Shown piece by piece: positions 9,029 to 17,166 of a stretch of 64,000 bases of DNA. Origin of the DNA: CAYNBT01 sp964396025 (GTDB lineage: Bacteria; Patescibacteriota; WWE3; UBA101185; UBA10185); NCBI GenBank assembly GCA_964396025.1, contig CAYNBT010000001.1, positions 62,001 through 126,000 on the forward strand. Reading direction: 5' to 3'. Position numbers and translations under genes: made by a program. Positions within the stretch are counted from its first letter, which is position 1, and every line of letters begins with the position of its first letter. The notes under the pieces are model-generated. The model made no database searches. It worked only from the letters and a program-made list of their open reading frames with translations, and was not told the DNA's origin.

Positions 9029-9187
9029 TTAACGTTGTTTCCTCCAACCAGTACTCCTACGCTGATGTTCTTGATGGGAGTCTCTCCAAAGAATAGCAAG
9101 CTTTGGCTTAATGAACCTTTCATAAAGACCTTGTACCTTAGCAGGAACATCGGGTTTCTGGGAAACATCATTCTGAGGTGCAGACAT
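9029..9187 (-). CDS. Small basic protein of 52 residues, unknown function
   Basis: An open frame with a strong AAAGGAGA site before ATG 9187, ending at TAA 9029-9031, 13 bases before a perfect terminator on its own strand. It is therefore a self-contained transcription unit. The protein starts MSAPQNDVSQ, has a Pro/Lys-containing middle with an amphipathic stretch (about residues 19-35), and a strongly basic C-terminus (HQRRSTGWRKQR). No signal peptide or membrane segment. Size and charge would suit a ribosome- or nucleic-acid-associated protein, but it does not match bS21 or other small ribosomal proteins I know. It lies between lexA and the mutase gene, opposite to both. Confidence 0.7.
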   Translation of the reverse strand: MSAPQNDVSQKPDVPAKVQGLYERFIKPKLAILWRDSHQEHQRRSTGWRKQR

Positions 9188-9273
9188 TTATCTCTCCTTT
9201 AAGAAAATGCTGATTTTGAGGCCATGATATAGCCTACAATCAATAAACGCAAGACCTCAACATTCAAAAATGT

Positions 9274-9279
9274 TATTCT
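9274..9279 (+). promoter_or_regulatory. -10 box of the phosphoglycerate mutase gene (leaderless)
   Basis: TATTCT ends 6 bases before ATG 9286, the spacing seen at many other genes here. The -35 is poor, and no Shine-Dalgarno site precedes the ATG. Confidence 0.5.
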
Positions 9280-9285
9280 ATAAAC

Positions 9286-9978
9286 ATGGTTGATCTTGCC
9301 CAATACTATGCAAAGTACCCAAAAGACAAGGTAGATGATCTAGTAAAGTCGCTTAACTACAAAAAAGCAGTGGCAGAACTACCAAAGGAGGAATCCGCCA
9401 CTGAGCCAGTTTTATATGTTTTTAGACATGGGCAAACAGAAGACAATGCTGACTACATTTTTAGTGGTTGGAGGGATGCTAAGCTAACACAACTTGGCGT
9501 GGAACAAGCAAAAACACTAGCAGATAAACTTAAAGACAAAAATATTCAGATGCTTATAGCCTCAGATCAAACCAGATCTATACATACCATGGAGATTGCT
9601 ATGTCTCTCAACAAAAAGGCACGAACATTAGAGATCATAAAAGACAAAAGGTTAAGAGAACGTCACTACGGAGATTTGCAAGGCCAAAGTAAGCTTGAAA
9701 TGATGCTACTTGACCCAAAGCACGCGACTGAGTATAGACGTGGATACGATACTGCACCACCAAATGGCGAGAGCATAAAAATGGTTGTTGAACGTGTAAA
9801 CAACTTTTTGGACGAAATAATCCCCCTAATAAAAAAGGAACACATTAATGTTGCAATTTCCTGCCATGGCAACTCTATAAGAGGAATAAGAAGGCGTTTT
9901 GAAAATCTCACAGACGAACAAACCGAATCCATCGAAACCCCACTTGCACAGGATTATGCAGCCTATGTAGTTAGATAA
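9286..9978 (+). CDS. Histidine-phosphatase-family phosphoglycerate mutase
   Basis: Probably the 2,3-bisphosphoglycerate-dependent enzyme converting 3- to 2-phosphoglycerate in glycolysis. The catalytic RHGQT has His48; the block RERHYGDLQG, then PPNGES and the second catalytic His in SCHGNSIRG follow in the family order. The 230 residues include about 40 before the catalytic strand that the standard enzyme lacks. The next gene, convergent and 8 bases away, is enolase, the next step of the pathway, which favours a metabolic role over a generic phosphatase. The start is placed at ATG 9286 because a -10 box ends 6 bases upstream; starting later would remove the unusual N-terminus. Confidence 0.85.
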   Translation: MVDLAQYYAKYPKDKVDDLVKSLNYKKAVAELPKEESATEPVLYVFRHGQTEDNADYIFSGWRDAKLTQLGVEQAKTLADKLKDKNIQMLIASDQTRSIHTMEIAMSLNKKARTLEIIKDKRLRERHYGDLQGQSKLEMMLLDPKHATEYRRGYDTAPPNGESIKMVVERVNNFLDEIIPLIKKEHINVAISCHGNSIRGIRRRFENLTDEQTESIETPLAQDYAAYVVR

Positions 9979-9986
9979 CCTACCGA

Positions 9987-11225
9987 TTATTTCTCTTTTT
10001 CTGCAAGATTATAGTAAATTTCCAAAAGACGATTGTATTTTACAACACGCTCTCCGCGTGCCGGCGCACCTGATTTCATAAAGTCAGCACCCACAGCAAC
10101 TCCCAAATCTGCAATAAAGGTGTCCTCCGCCGTGTCGCCGCTTCTGTGTGAAACAATCACAGACATTTTGTTATCTTGAGCCATCTTTATAAATTCAAAA
10201 GTTTCAGTTAAGGAACCAACTTGGTTCGGCTTTACAATTACAGCATTTGCCAGTTTATCGCGAATAGCTATCTTGAGAAACTTGGCGTTAGTAACAACAA
10301 GATCATCAGCCACAATCATGAGTCTAGAGCTGTTAGTATTGTAAAAGCTCTTCCACGCCGCGTGGTGAGTTTCATAAAATGGGTCTTCCAGATAAATAAT
10401 CTCGAATTTCCGCAAAAGCACTTCATAGTATTCTTGCAGTTGTTCTTGAGAAAGAATCAGATTCTGCTCCTTAATCTCATAGGAGTCTTGATTTCTAAAC
10501 GAATCCGCAGCCACATCCATTCCCAAAAAGATATCCTTACCCACTTTAAAGTTTACGTTTGCAGCATCCCTAATATATGAAAGTGCAGCTTCAACAGTAA
10601 AGCCGGTTGGAGCAAAACCACCTTCATCTCCAACAGACGTTGATAGACCGTCTTTGGCAAGCTTGTGCTTTAAGGTGTCATAAACCGAAACGCCCATTTC
10701 GTATGCTTTTTCAAAATTGACATCTCGAGATGGAATCACCATAAACTCTTGAAACGAAAGATTGTTTGCTGCATGTTTACCACCATTTAAAATATTAAAA
10801 AGCGGCGTAGGTAAAGTTTTTGAATTCAATTTGTTTTTGTTACCATACAGCTCTGCCAAATACAAATATAAAGGGAGTTTTCTAGATAATGCAGCGGCCT
10901 TTGCAGCGGCAAGAGAAACAGACAAAATACTGTTTCCACCTAAGTTTTGTTTGTTGGGAGTTCCATCTATATCCAAGAGGGTTTTATCTATTTTTTCTTG
11001 ATCATAAACGTCAACACCATACAAAGCTTCGCTTAAGGCACTGGTTACAATGTCCACAGCTTTCGGAACTGGCACATATACTGCTTCATTCTGACCCTTG
11101 GAAGCACCGTTTGGTATAGACTGCACACCGTGAATATCGTTATCTAGGTGCAAATGAGTCTCTATAGCCCACTCACCGCGCGAATTCACAATCTTATGGC
11201 AGGTTAAATCAACAATCTTTGGCAT
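9987..11225 (-). CDS. eno: Enolase
   Basis: Converts 2-phosphoglycerate to phosphoenolpyruvate. The 412 residues keep the catalytic landmarks: SVGDEGGFAP (acid/base Glu), metal ligands in GMDVAADS, YLEDP and VADD, catalytic Lys in IVKPNQVGSLTET, then SHRSGDTAEDT and KSGAPARGERVVKYN near the C-terminus. The N-terminal domain is divergent: NSRGEWAIETHLHL replaces the usual DSRGNPTVEVEV, and the protein is some 15-20 residues shorter than the E. coli enzyme. ATG 11225 overlaps the last base of the PEP synthase stop (TAATG), so translation is coupled. PEP made here is the product of the upstream gene as well. Confidence 0.96.
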   Translation of the reverse strand: MPKIVDLTCHKIVNSRGEWAIETHLHLDNDIHGVQSIPNGASKGQNEAVYVPVPKAVDIVTSALSEALYGVDVYDQEKIDKTLLDIDGTPNKQNLGGNSILSVSLAAAKAAALSRKLPLYLYLAELYGNKNKLNSKTLPTPLFNILNGGKHAANNLSFQEFMVIPSRDVNFEKAYEMGVSVYDTLKHKLAKDGLSTSVGDEGGFAPTGFTVEAALSYIRDAANVNFKVGKDIFLGMDVAADSFRNQDSYEIKEQNLILSQEQLQEYYEVLLRKFEIIYLEDPFYETHHAAWKSFYNTNSSRLMIVADDLVVTNAKFLKIAIRDKLANAVIVKPNQVGSLTETFEFIKMAQDNKMSVIVSHRSGDTAEDTFIADLGVAVGADFMKSGAPARGERVVKYNRLLEIYYNLAEKEK

Positions 11226-13531
11226 TACTTTTTGCGGTTGGAATGCTTTTTGCCTGAGGAATGTTTCAGAAGTTTCTTTTCTGCTTCGTACACAATGTTT
11301 CGGGTTTTCTCCAAAACATCTGGGCTAATGGAAACAGAAGTTATTCCCCAGTTTACGAGCATTTCAACTAACTCCGGATAAACCGATGGGGCTTGCCCAC
11401 AAATTGAACTAGTGATTCCGTGCTTCTTGGCTGTAGTGGCAATAATTTCAAGTGATTTTAAAATTGCCGGATTCATCTCAGAATACACATTAGCAACTTT
11501 TTCATTATCTCTGTCTACACCAAGGGTTAACATGGTTAAATCATTTGTTCCAACGGAAACACCATCAATACCTTCAGCTATAAAATCTTCCAGTAAAATC
11601 ACGTTAGAAGGAATTTCAACCATCATCCATACTTTAAAATTCCCACTGCGTTTTAGTCCAAAGGAGCCCATTAGTTTTTTAACTTCTCTTAATTGCTCTA
11701 CGGTTCGCACAAAGGGAAACATCACATGCAAATTCTTAAATCCATGTTTGTTTCTTACATTCTTAATAGCTTCGATTTCTAACTTGAAGACTTCAGCGTC
11801 TGAAAGGTATCTAGAAACTCCTCTAAAACCTATCATTGGATTAAATTCATCGGATTCAAACTCAGCCCCGCCTTTGAGGTTTTTGTACTCGTTAGACCTA
11901 AAATCCGTAAATCTGTATACAACAGGTCTAGGATTGAAAGCTTTGGCGAACTTTTCCATGTCGGCAGTAAGTAAGTCTATGAATTGCTGAGAATTTCCGT
12001 CCTTTATAAACTTTCTGGGGTGAGTTCCTATATTGGCAATCATAAATTCTGCTCTTAAAAGCCCAATACCGTCTACATTCTTCTTGGCCATATCTTCTGC
12101 TAGATCAGGCTCAGCAAGATTCATATAGATTTTAGTAGCTGTTTTTATTTCTAGGGCAGCTAAGGACACAATCATCTCTTTTTCTTTTGTTATAACAGTC
12201 ATATCACCCTCATACACTTTTCCTGTTGATCCATCCACAGTGATTTGCTCGTTATCATGCAGCAGTTGTGTTGCGCTAATTGATCCAACAACAGCAGGAA
12301 TTCCAAGTTCTCTACTTACAATTGCGGCGTGAGAAGTCCTACCACCTTTGTCGGTTAATATAGCTGCTGCACGACGCATAGCCGGCACGTAATCTGGGTT
12401 AGTCATTTCGGCTACAAGTATATCCCCTTGTTTAACTTTGGCTATTTCAGATGGATCCTTAACTATCACAACATTACCCACACCTACACCTGGAGATGCC
12501 CCAAGGCCTTCTAGTAGAAGTTTAGGATGTTTGTCCATATCCACGGCTCTTACGTCGTGTTGACCGTTCGTGTTTTTCTCTTTCAACGTTGTAACAGGAC
12601 GAGATTGCACTATGTACAACTTTTTGTTTTCCAATCCCCATTCAATGTCCTGAGGCTTTCCGTAATGTTTTTCTACTTTCAAACCAATATCGGACAATTC
12701 TTTAATATATTTATCTGACAGCTTTTGCTCTTCTTGATATGCCTTGGATACAGGCGTATTTTCAGCAAGGGTAAACTGCCAGGTCTGTTTGGCGATATAC
12801 TTTGAGATAATTTTTCCTGTTTTCTTCTCAACAATATATTGATCGGGAGTAAGTTCTCCAGATACTACAGGCTGACCCAAACCAAATGCAGCTTCCACAG
12901 AAACCTCATCAAGATTGTTTGTGAGGGGGTTTACCGTAAACATGATTCCAGATACTTCAGACTGGACCATTAGCTGAACAGGAACTGCAATCCCAACCTT
13001 CATATGATTAAAACCCATATCTGTTCTATAAAAAATAGCACGTGACTCAAAAAGTGATGCCCAACACATCTGAACATGCTCAATCACATCCTTATATCCC
13101 TTAACGTTTAAATATGTTTCCTGTTGCCCTGCAAAAGAAGCATCGGGAAGATCTTCTGCTGTTGCAGACGAACGAACTGCAACCAAACGATCGTGTTCTC
13201 CACATAACTCATGATATGCAGTCTGAATCTCTTTTTTTATATGCGCAGGCATCTCTGCCGACATAAAGGCAGTCTTTATCTTTTTAGAGGCCTCAATCAA
13301 CTCTTTGGAGTTGTTTACATCTAAACCGGAGAGTTCTGTTAAAATTTTATCTTTGAGAGATGTTTTCTTTAAAAATTCAAAATATGATTTGGCAGTTACA
13401 ACAAATCCGTTTGGTACCGGAATACCGGAGCCGTACATTTCACCCAGATTGGCGCCTTTACCGCCAACTACAGGAATATCATTTTTGTTGATTTCACTGA
13501 ACCAAAGTATTAGGGCAGATTCTTTGTTCAT
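11225..13531 (-). CDS. ppsA: Phosphoenolpyruvate synthase
   Basis: Makes PEP from pyruvate and ATP (giving AMP and phosphate), or may run in reverse. The order is an N-terminal ATP-grasp domain (GGKGANLGEM near residue 23, AVRSSATAEDLP near 120), the swivelling phosphohistidine domain with GGRTSHAAIVSRELG, and a C-terminal PEP/pyruvate TIM barrel ending with the catalytic Cys in SSICGQAPS. The 768 residues fit PpsA rather than pyruvate phosphate dikinase. The start is ATG 13531, 6 bases after an extended -10 (TGGTATACT). It is in an operon with enolase. A KKHSNRKK-type basic tail is unusual. Confidence 0.95.
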   Translation of the reverse strand: MNKESALILWFSEINKNDIPVVGGKGANLGEMYGSGIPVPNGFVVTAKSYFEFLKKTSLKDKILTELSGLDVNNSKELIEASKKIKTAFMSAEMPAHIKKEIQTAYHELCGEHDRLVAVRSSATAEDLPDASFAGQQETYLNVKGYKDVIEHVQMCWASLFESRAIFYRTDMGFNHMKVGIAVPVQLMVQSEVSGIMFTVNPLTNNLDEVSVEAAFGLGQPVVSGELTPDQYIVEKKTGKIISKYIAKQTWQFTLAENTPVSKAYQEEQKLSDKYIKELSDIGLKVEKHYGKPQDIEWGLENKKLYIVQSRPVTTLKEKNTNGQHDVRAVDMDKHPKLLLEGLGASPGVGVGNVVIVKDPSEIAKVKQGDILVAEMTNPDYVPAMRRAAAILTDKGGRTSHAAIVSRELGIPAVVGSISATQLLHDNEQITVDGSTGKVYEGDMTVITKEKEMIVSLAALEIKTATKIYMNLAEPDLAEDMAKKNVDGIGLLRAEFMIANIGTHPRKFIKDGNSQQFIDLLTADMEKFAKAFNPRPVVYRFTDFRSNEYKNLKGGAEFESDEFNPMIGFRGVSRYLSDAEVFKLEIEAIKNVRNKHGFKNLHVMFPFVRTVEQLREVKKLMGSFGLKRSGNFKVWMMVEIPSNVILLEDFIAEGIDGVSVGTNDLTMLTLGVDRDNEKVANVYSEMNPAILKSLEIIATTAKKHGITSSICGQAPSVYPELVEMLVNWGITSVSISPDVLEKTRNIVYEAEKKLLKHSSGKKHSNRKK

Positions 13532-13537
13532 ACAAAA

Positions 13538-13546
13538 AGTATACCA
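13538..13546 (-). promoter_or_regulatory. ppsA extended -10 promoter (leaderless)
   Basis: Minus-strand TGGTATACT (13546-13538), ending 6 bases before the ppsA ATG; no convincing -35. Confidence 0.6.
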
Positions 13547-13560
13547 CCAAAAATAGCGTA

Positions 13561-14991
13561 TTACGATAAATAGACATCGGCGGTAGCAAGAGGAGTAAGA
13601 TCAACCACATCAAATGGTGTAAGGATCTCCTTAACGGTACTTAGCATCAAACCAACCTCTGCCTCATCAAGCCCTTCTGCTCTAACGGATAATAAAGGTG
13701 ACGTGTTAGATGCTCTAATCAAAAACCACCCGGTTTTTGATAGCTGTACTCTGACCCCATCCAAAGAAGTAACGCTTAAGATACCCGCGGCAGGTTTTAT
13801 ATTTGATGAAATTGTGTTTATTATTCCAAACTTCATAGCATCTGGGCATTTAAGTTTCAATTCGTTTGTATGCGCCCTGACGGGAAATTCACTAACTGAA
13901 TCTGCAAATGAATTTGGGTAAATTTGATCTAGAATACTTAAAACCATGCATGCTGCGTATATACCGTCGTCATAGCCAAAATACCCTTTTCCATACTGAT
14001 CTTTGCCAAAATAAGCATGCCCTGAAAACTCACAACCCAAAAAGGCTCCCTTCTTTATTTCCTGAGTGAAATAAGGGTGCCCCGTCCTCAACATCTTAGG
14101 TACGCCTCCATATGATGTAATCAACTCCGCCAAAATCCCTGAAGACTTAACATCATAGATTACTTTAGCACCGCGATTTCTGGGTAAAAGATGTTTTGCA
14201 AAAAACATTAACAGCTTATCAGTCTCATAAACGTTTCCTAAGGCATCCACTACACCAAACCTATCAACATCTGTATCAAAAGCTAAACCGATATCGGCAT
14301 GTGCCTCAAGCACTTTCTCACGTAACTTATCCATAAACACTCTGTTCTCCGGGTCTGGAATTCCGTGTGGGAAGTCCCCGTCAATATCACAATACATAGG
14401 CACAACTTCACAACCAATAGATCTAAATATATCTTCCGCTACCAAACTTGCAGTACCATTACCACAATCCAGAGCTACCTTAAAGCGATTCTTAATTTTG
14501 AAAGCGTCAATGATATATTTTTTATACTCATTAAGCATATCCTGTACTACATACTTACCAGGGGTTGCGGCAACAATAAAATTTTCTTTTTGGGAGATAG
14601 TGTATAAACTTTGAAGGTCCGATCCAAAAAAAGACACGGCGTTCTTTAGATCAAACCTGAAACCGTTGTATTCTTTGGGATTATGACTCGCAGTAACCAT
14701 GATCCCAGCGTCAAAGTCACCAGTACAAGTTAAAAAATGAATTACAGGTGTCATTGATACACCAATGTCTACAACACTACAGCCGGTAGTCAGTAAGCCC
14801 TGTATAAAGCCAGCACTAAGTGATAAAGAACTTTGTCTGTTATCTCTCCCGATGACTACTTTACCAAGGTCGTTATTTGCAAGATATGTACCAAACGATT
14901 TACCAATAACCTCGGCATATTCTTCATTAATTGTTTGCGGATAAACTCCTCTTATATCGTACAGGCGAAAAATGGATTGGGGTAAAAGCAT
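13561..14991 (-). CDS. Phosphomannomutase/phosphoglucomutase
   Basis: Interconverts hexose 6- and 1-phosphates, giving mannose-1-P or glucose-1-P for nucleotide-sugar synthesis. The 476 residues show the four-domain alpha-D-phosphohexomutase pattern. RLYDIRGVYPQ is at the N-terminus, the phosphoserine loop TASHNPKEYNG near residue 101, the metal-binding DTDVDRFG near 237, the sugar-binding GCEFSGHAYF near 320 and the phosphate-binding RASNTSPLLSVRAEG near 430. It would feed GDP-mannose to the gmd-fcl genes 43 kb away. A weak TAACAT lies 6 bases before ATG 14991, so it may have its own start as well as readthrough from the kinase gene 34 bases upstream. Confidence 0.93.
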   Translation of the reverse strand: MLLPQSIFRLYDIRGVYPQTINEEYAEVIGKSFGTYLANNDLGKVVIGRDNRQSSLSLSAGFIQGLLTTGCSVVDIGVSMTPVIHFLTCTGDFDAGIMVTASHNPKEYNGFRFDLKNAVSFFGSDLQSLYTISQKENFIVAATPGKYVVQDMLNEYKKYIIDAFKIKNRFKVALDCGNGTASLVAEDIFRSIGCEVVPMYCDIDGDFPHGIPDPENRVFMDKLREKVLEAHADIGLAFDTDVDRFGVVDALGNVYETDKLLMFFAKHLLPRNRGAKVIYDVKSSGILAELITSYGGVPKMLRTGHPYFTQEIKKGAFLGCEFSGHAYFGKDQYGKGYFGYDDGIYAACMVLSILDQIYPNSFADSVSEFPVRAHTNELKLKCPDAMKFGIINTISSNIKPAAGILSVTSLDGVRVQLSKTGWFLIRASNTSPLLSVRAEGLDEAEVGLMLSTVKEILTPFDVVDLTPLATADVYLS

Positions 14992-15025
14992 AAAACCATG
15001 TTACATACTTAAACAAATACTGTCA

Positions 15026-16687
15026 TCAACTTTGCATTGGTAAAGTGAACGAAATTACAGCACCCTGTGGAAGATTATTTTCAACATGAACTGATCCTCC
15101 GTGAGCTTCAATTATACCCTTTGTGATAACTAACCCAAGGCCTGTACCCTTTTGTTTACCTGCTTCGGCAGCTTCAAGCCGTTCAAATTTATTAAACAGT
15201 TTGTTTTTATCTTCATCAGAAATTCCCATGCCTGTATCAATAACGGAAACTTTTACCATGCCATCTACACGTTTAGAAACAATTTTGATACCACCAGTTT
15301 CAGTGAACTTTATAGCATTCGACAGCAAGTTGTTTAGGACTTGCTCAATTTTCATGTAATCAAAGTTGAACGGACTTATAGTTGTATCGGTGTTTATTGT
15401 AAGTGCTAAGTTCTTTTGCGCCGCTAAATGCTTATAATATTCAACACGCTCAAATAGCAGATTGTTCAGATCACCGGATTTCTTAGTGATTTTCATTTTA
15501 CCAGCCTCTATTTTGGCCAAATCTAGTAATTCGCTTACAATGGTCAACAAGCTGGTAGAAGATTTTTTGACTTGCACTAGCAGATTCTGTATCTGTTCTT
15601 TAGACAATTCCAGATATCTTTTCATGAGAAGATCTGCTGTGTCTAAGATAACTGTTAGCGGAGAACGCAGTTCATGTACGACCATTGAGGTAAAGTCTTC
15701 TCTAAGTTTATTAAGTTCAACTTCCTTAGTCTTGTCTTGAATAATGATACCGACACCTTTGACATCGACACGCCCATTCACTGGTATTACAAAAATGTCC
15801 AAAAATCTATTTTTTATTTCAATTCCAAGTATCGAGACCTTATCACCCTTATCGAACACTGTAGCGATACGCTGCTCCAAAGGTACTAAAGGCGAGAAAA
15901 ACCCTACAATATCAAAAATGGTAACGTTTTCGGCACTTGGAAGCCCTAACATATCAACGCAAGATTTATTGATGGTCATAACACGAAAATCATTATCAAT
16001 CATCACAACTCCATCGCTCATGTTTTCCACCATAACTTCCAATTTGGTCTTTTCGTGATCTACAAGTTCCTTTAGCTTACTAACTTCATGCATAATGCGT
16101 TCAATGATCTTATTTATAAGAGACATAGTATATTTTTCAGCAAGGTTTTCGTGAGAAGAGGAAATGGTAAATATTCCTGCCAGATCATTGCCAATATATA
16201 AAGGAATATCATACACAAATACAACTTGCTGGTTATCTTCAATGTCTACAAGATTTCCTGAAAGTGATTCCTCAAGGTGTGGAGATGTTATAAACAGAGG
16301 ATTTATATTACGAAGTGCCTGGAGAGCACCACTTTTTACTTGGTCTATATAACTTCGCGATGTCTTCTCATGAAGGTATGCTCTAAAAACTAGTTTTTGC
16401 CCTTCTATCACAAGATAAGATGCTGCAGTAAAAGGGACGAGATCAGAGATCGAGGTCAATACAACATCAAAGATTTGCCTTAGGTGAATTGAATACCCAT
16501 AGCGAGTGTGCAAATTATCAAAAAGATTAGACTCATAGAGCTTACTTTTCATTTCGTCTTCTTTCTCTTTTAGTAGTTTTTTAGATAGGCTTGTTTGTTT
16601 ATACAGTGAAAAGCACAGGAAGCTTGATATCAAGGCAGCTACAGCAAACAGTAGTAATAGTAATTCGGGCAGAAGCATATTTAACAA
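15026..16687 (-). CDS. Membrane-anchored sensor histidine kinase (GAF-PAS-HisKA-HATPase)
   Basis: A 553-residue two-component sensor. One N-terminal membrane segment (about 5-27) is followed by a GAF-like region (about 65-200), a PAS domain (about 220-320, DGVVMIDNDFRVMTIN), a HisKA domain with the phosphorylated His in VVHELRSPLT, and a HATPase domain with N box NLLSNAIKFT, G1 DTGMGI and G2 GTGLGL. All catalytic elements are present. With a single membrane anchor and cytoplasmic GAF/PAS domains it most likely senses an internal ligand or redox state. It begins 4 bases after the response regulator stop, forming a classic pair. The target is unknown. Confidence 0.93.
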   Translation of the reverse strand: MLNMLLPELLLLLFAVAALISSFLCFSLYKQTSLSKKLLKEKEDEMKSKLYESNLFDNLHTRYGYSIHLRQIFDVVLTSISDLVPFTAASYLVIEGQKLVFRAYLHEKTSRSYIDQVKSGALQALRNINPLFITSPHLEESLSGNLVDIEDNQQVVFVYDIPLYIGNDLAGIFTISSSHENLAEKYTMSLINKIIERIMHEVSKLKELVDHEKTKLEVMVENMSDGVVMIDNDFRVMTINKSCVDMLGLPSAENVTIFDIVGFFSPLVPLEQRIATVFDKGDKVSILGIEIKNRFLDIFVIPVNGRVDVKGVGIIIQDKTKEVELNKLREDFTSMVVHELRSPLTVILDTADLLMKRYLELSKEQIQNLLVQVKKSSTSLLTIVSELLDLAKIEAGKMKITKKSGDLNNLLFERVEYYKHLAAQKNLALTINTDTTISPFNFDYMKIEQVLNNLLSNAIKFTETGGIKIVSKRVDGMVKVSVIDTGMGISDEDKNKLFNKFERLEAAEAGKQKGTGLGLVITKGIIEAHGGSVHVENNLPQGAVISFTLPMQS

Positions 16688-16691
16688 TCAG

Positions 16692-17090
16692 CTAGTTAGT
16701 TACTTTAATCACAGACTCGGTAGTATCACCAAGTATCTGTGCAATCTTGTCTGCGAGCTCTGAAGGAACTATTTTGTACTTCATAATGTACTCGAGTGCA
16801 CCATATTCTAGTGCGGTACTTACGTTATCTTCGTTACCAAAATTGGTGAGAATGATGACTTTCGTGTCACTCATATCTGGGTCTTCCCTAAGCTCTTTGA
16901 GAATATCCAAACCGTTTCTTCCGGGCAAAACAAGATCCAATAATACTAGATCGGGTTTTTGCTCTTTTACACCAGCCACGGCCAAAGTTCCGTCTGAAAT
17001 ATTGCTTACAGTGTAATTCTTTAACTGCAGCTCAGTAGCATACAGGGTATACAATGCAACATCATCTTCAATTATAAGGATTTTCTTCAT
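16692..17090 (-). CDS. Single-domain response regulator
   Basis: A stand-alone receiver (REC) domain of 132 residues with no DNA-binding output. Asp9-Asp10 form the acidic pocket, Asp52 in LLDLVLPG is the phosphoacceptor, Thr in ILTNFG and Lys in IMKYK complete the site. It is the first gene of an operon with the histidine kinase 4 bases downstream. Without an output domain it may act by protein contact, as CheY or Spo0F do. The start at 17090 is supported by TTGCTT-17-TATCAT ending 6 bases before ATG (leaderless). It is divergent from the LCP ligase gene. Confidence 0.92.
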   Translation of the reverse strand: MKKILIIEDDVALYTLYATELQLKNYTVSNISDGTLAVAGVKEQKPDLVLLDLVLPGRNGLDILKELREDPDMSDTKVIILTNFGNEDNVSTALEYGALEYIMKYKIVPSELADKIAQILGDTTESVIKVTN

Positions 17091-17096
17091 GCCCTA

Positions 17097-17125
17097 ATGA
17101 TACATAAATAAAATTTTGCAAGCAA
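17097..17125 (-). promoter_or_regulatory. promoter of the regulator/kinase operon (leaderless)
   Basis: Minus-strand TTGCTT (17125-17120), 17-base spacer, TATCAT (17102-17097), 6 bases before ATG 17090. It overlaps the divergent LCP promoter region. Confidence 0.7.
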
Positions 17126-17129
17126 CACA

Positions 17130-17158
17130 TTGACTTGATCAGCACAAAAACATATCCT
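17130..17158 (+). promoter_or_regulatory. promoter of the LCP ligase gene (leaderless)
   Basis: TTGACT (17130-17135), 17-base spacer, TATCCT (17153-17158), 8 bases before ATG 17167. A TATAAT at 17161-17166 abuts the ATG and would start transcription inside the gene, so it is less likely. Confidence 0.65.
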
Positions 17159-17166
17159 TCTATAAT

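Noticed and set aside
9029..9187. Small basic protein as ribosomal protein bS21 or Thx
   Set aside because: Size and charge fit loosely, but none of the conserved motifs of these proteins is present.
17161..17166. TATAAT directly before the LCP ATG as its promoter
   Set aside because: It would initiate inside the coding region; TTGACT-17-TATCCT just upstream gives a consistent leaderless start.
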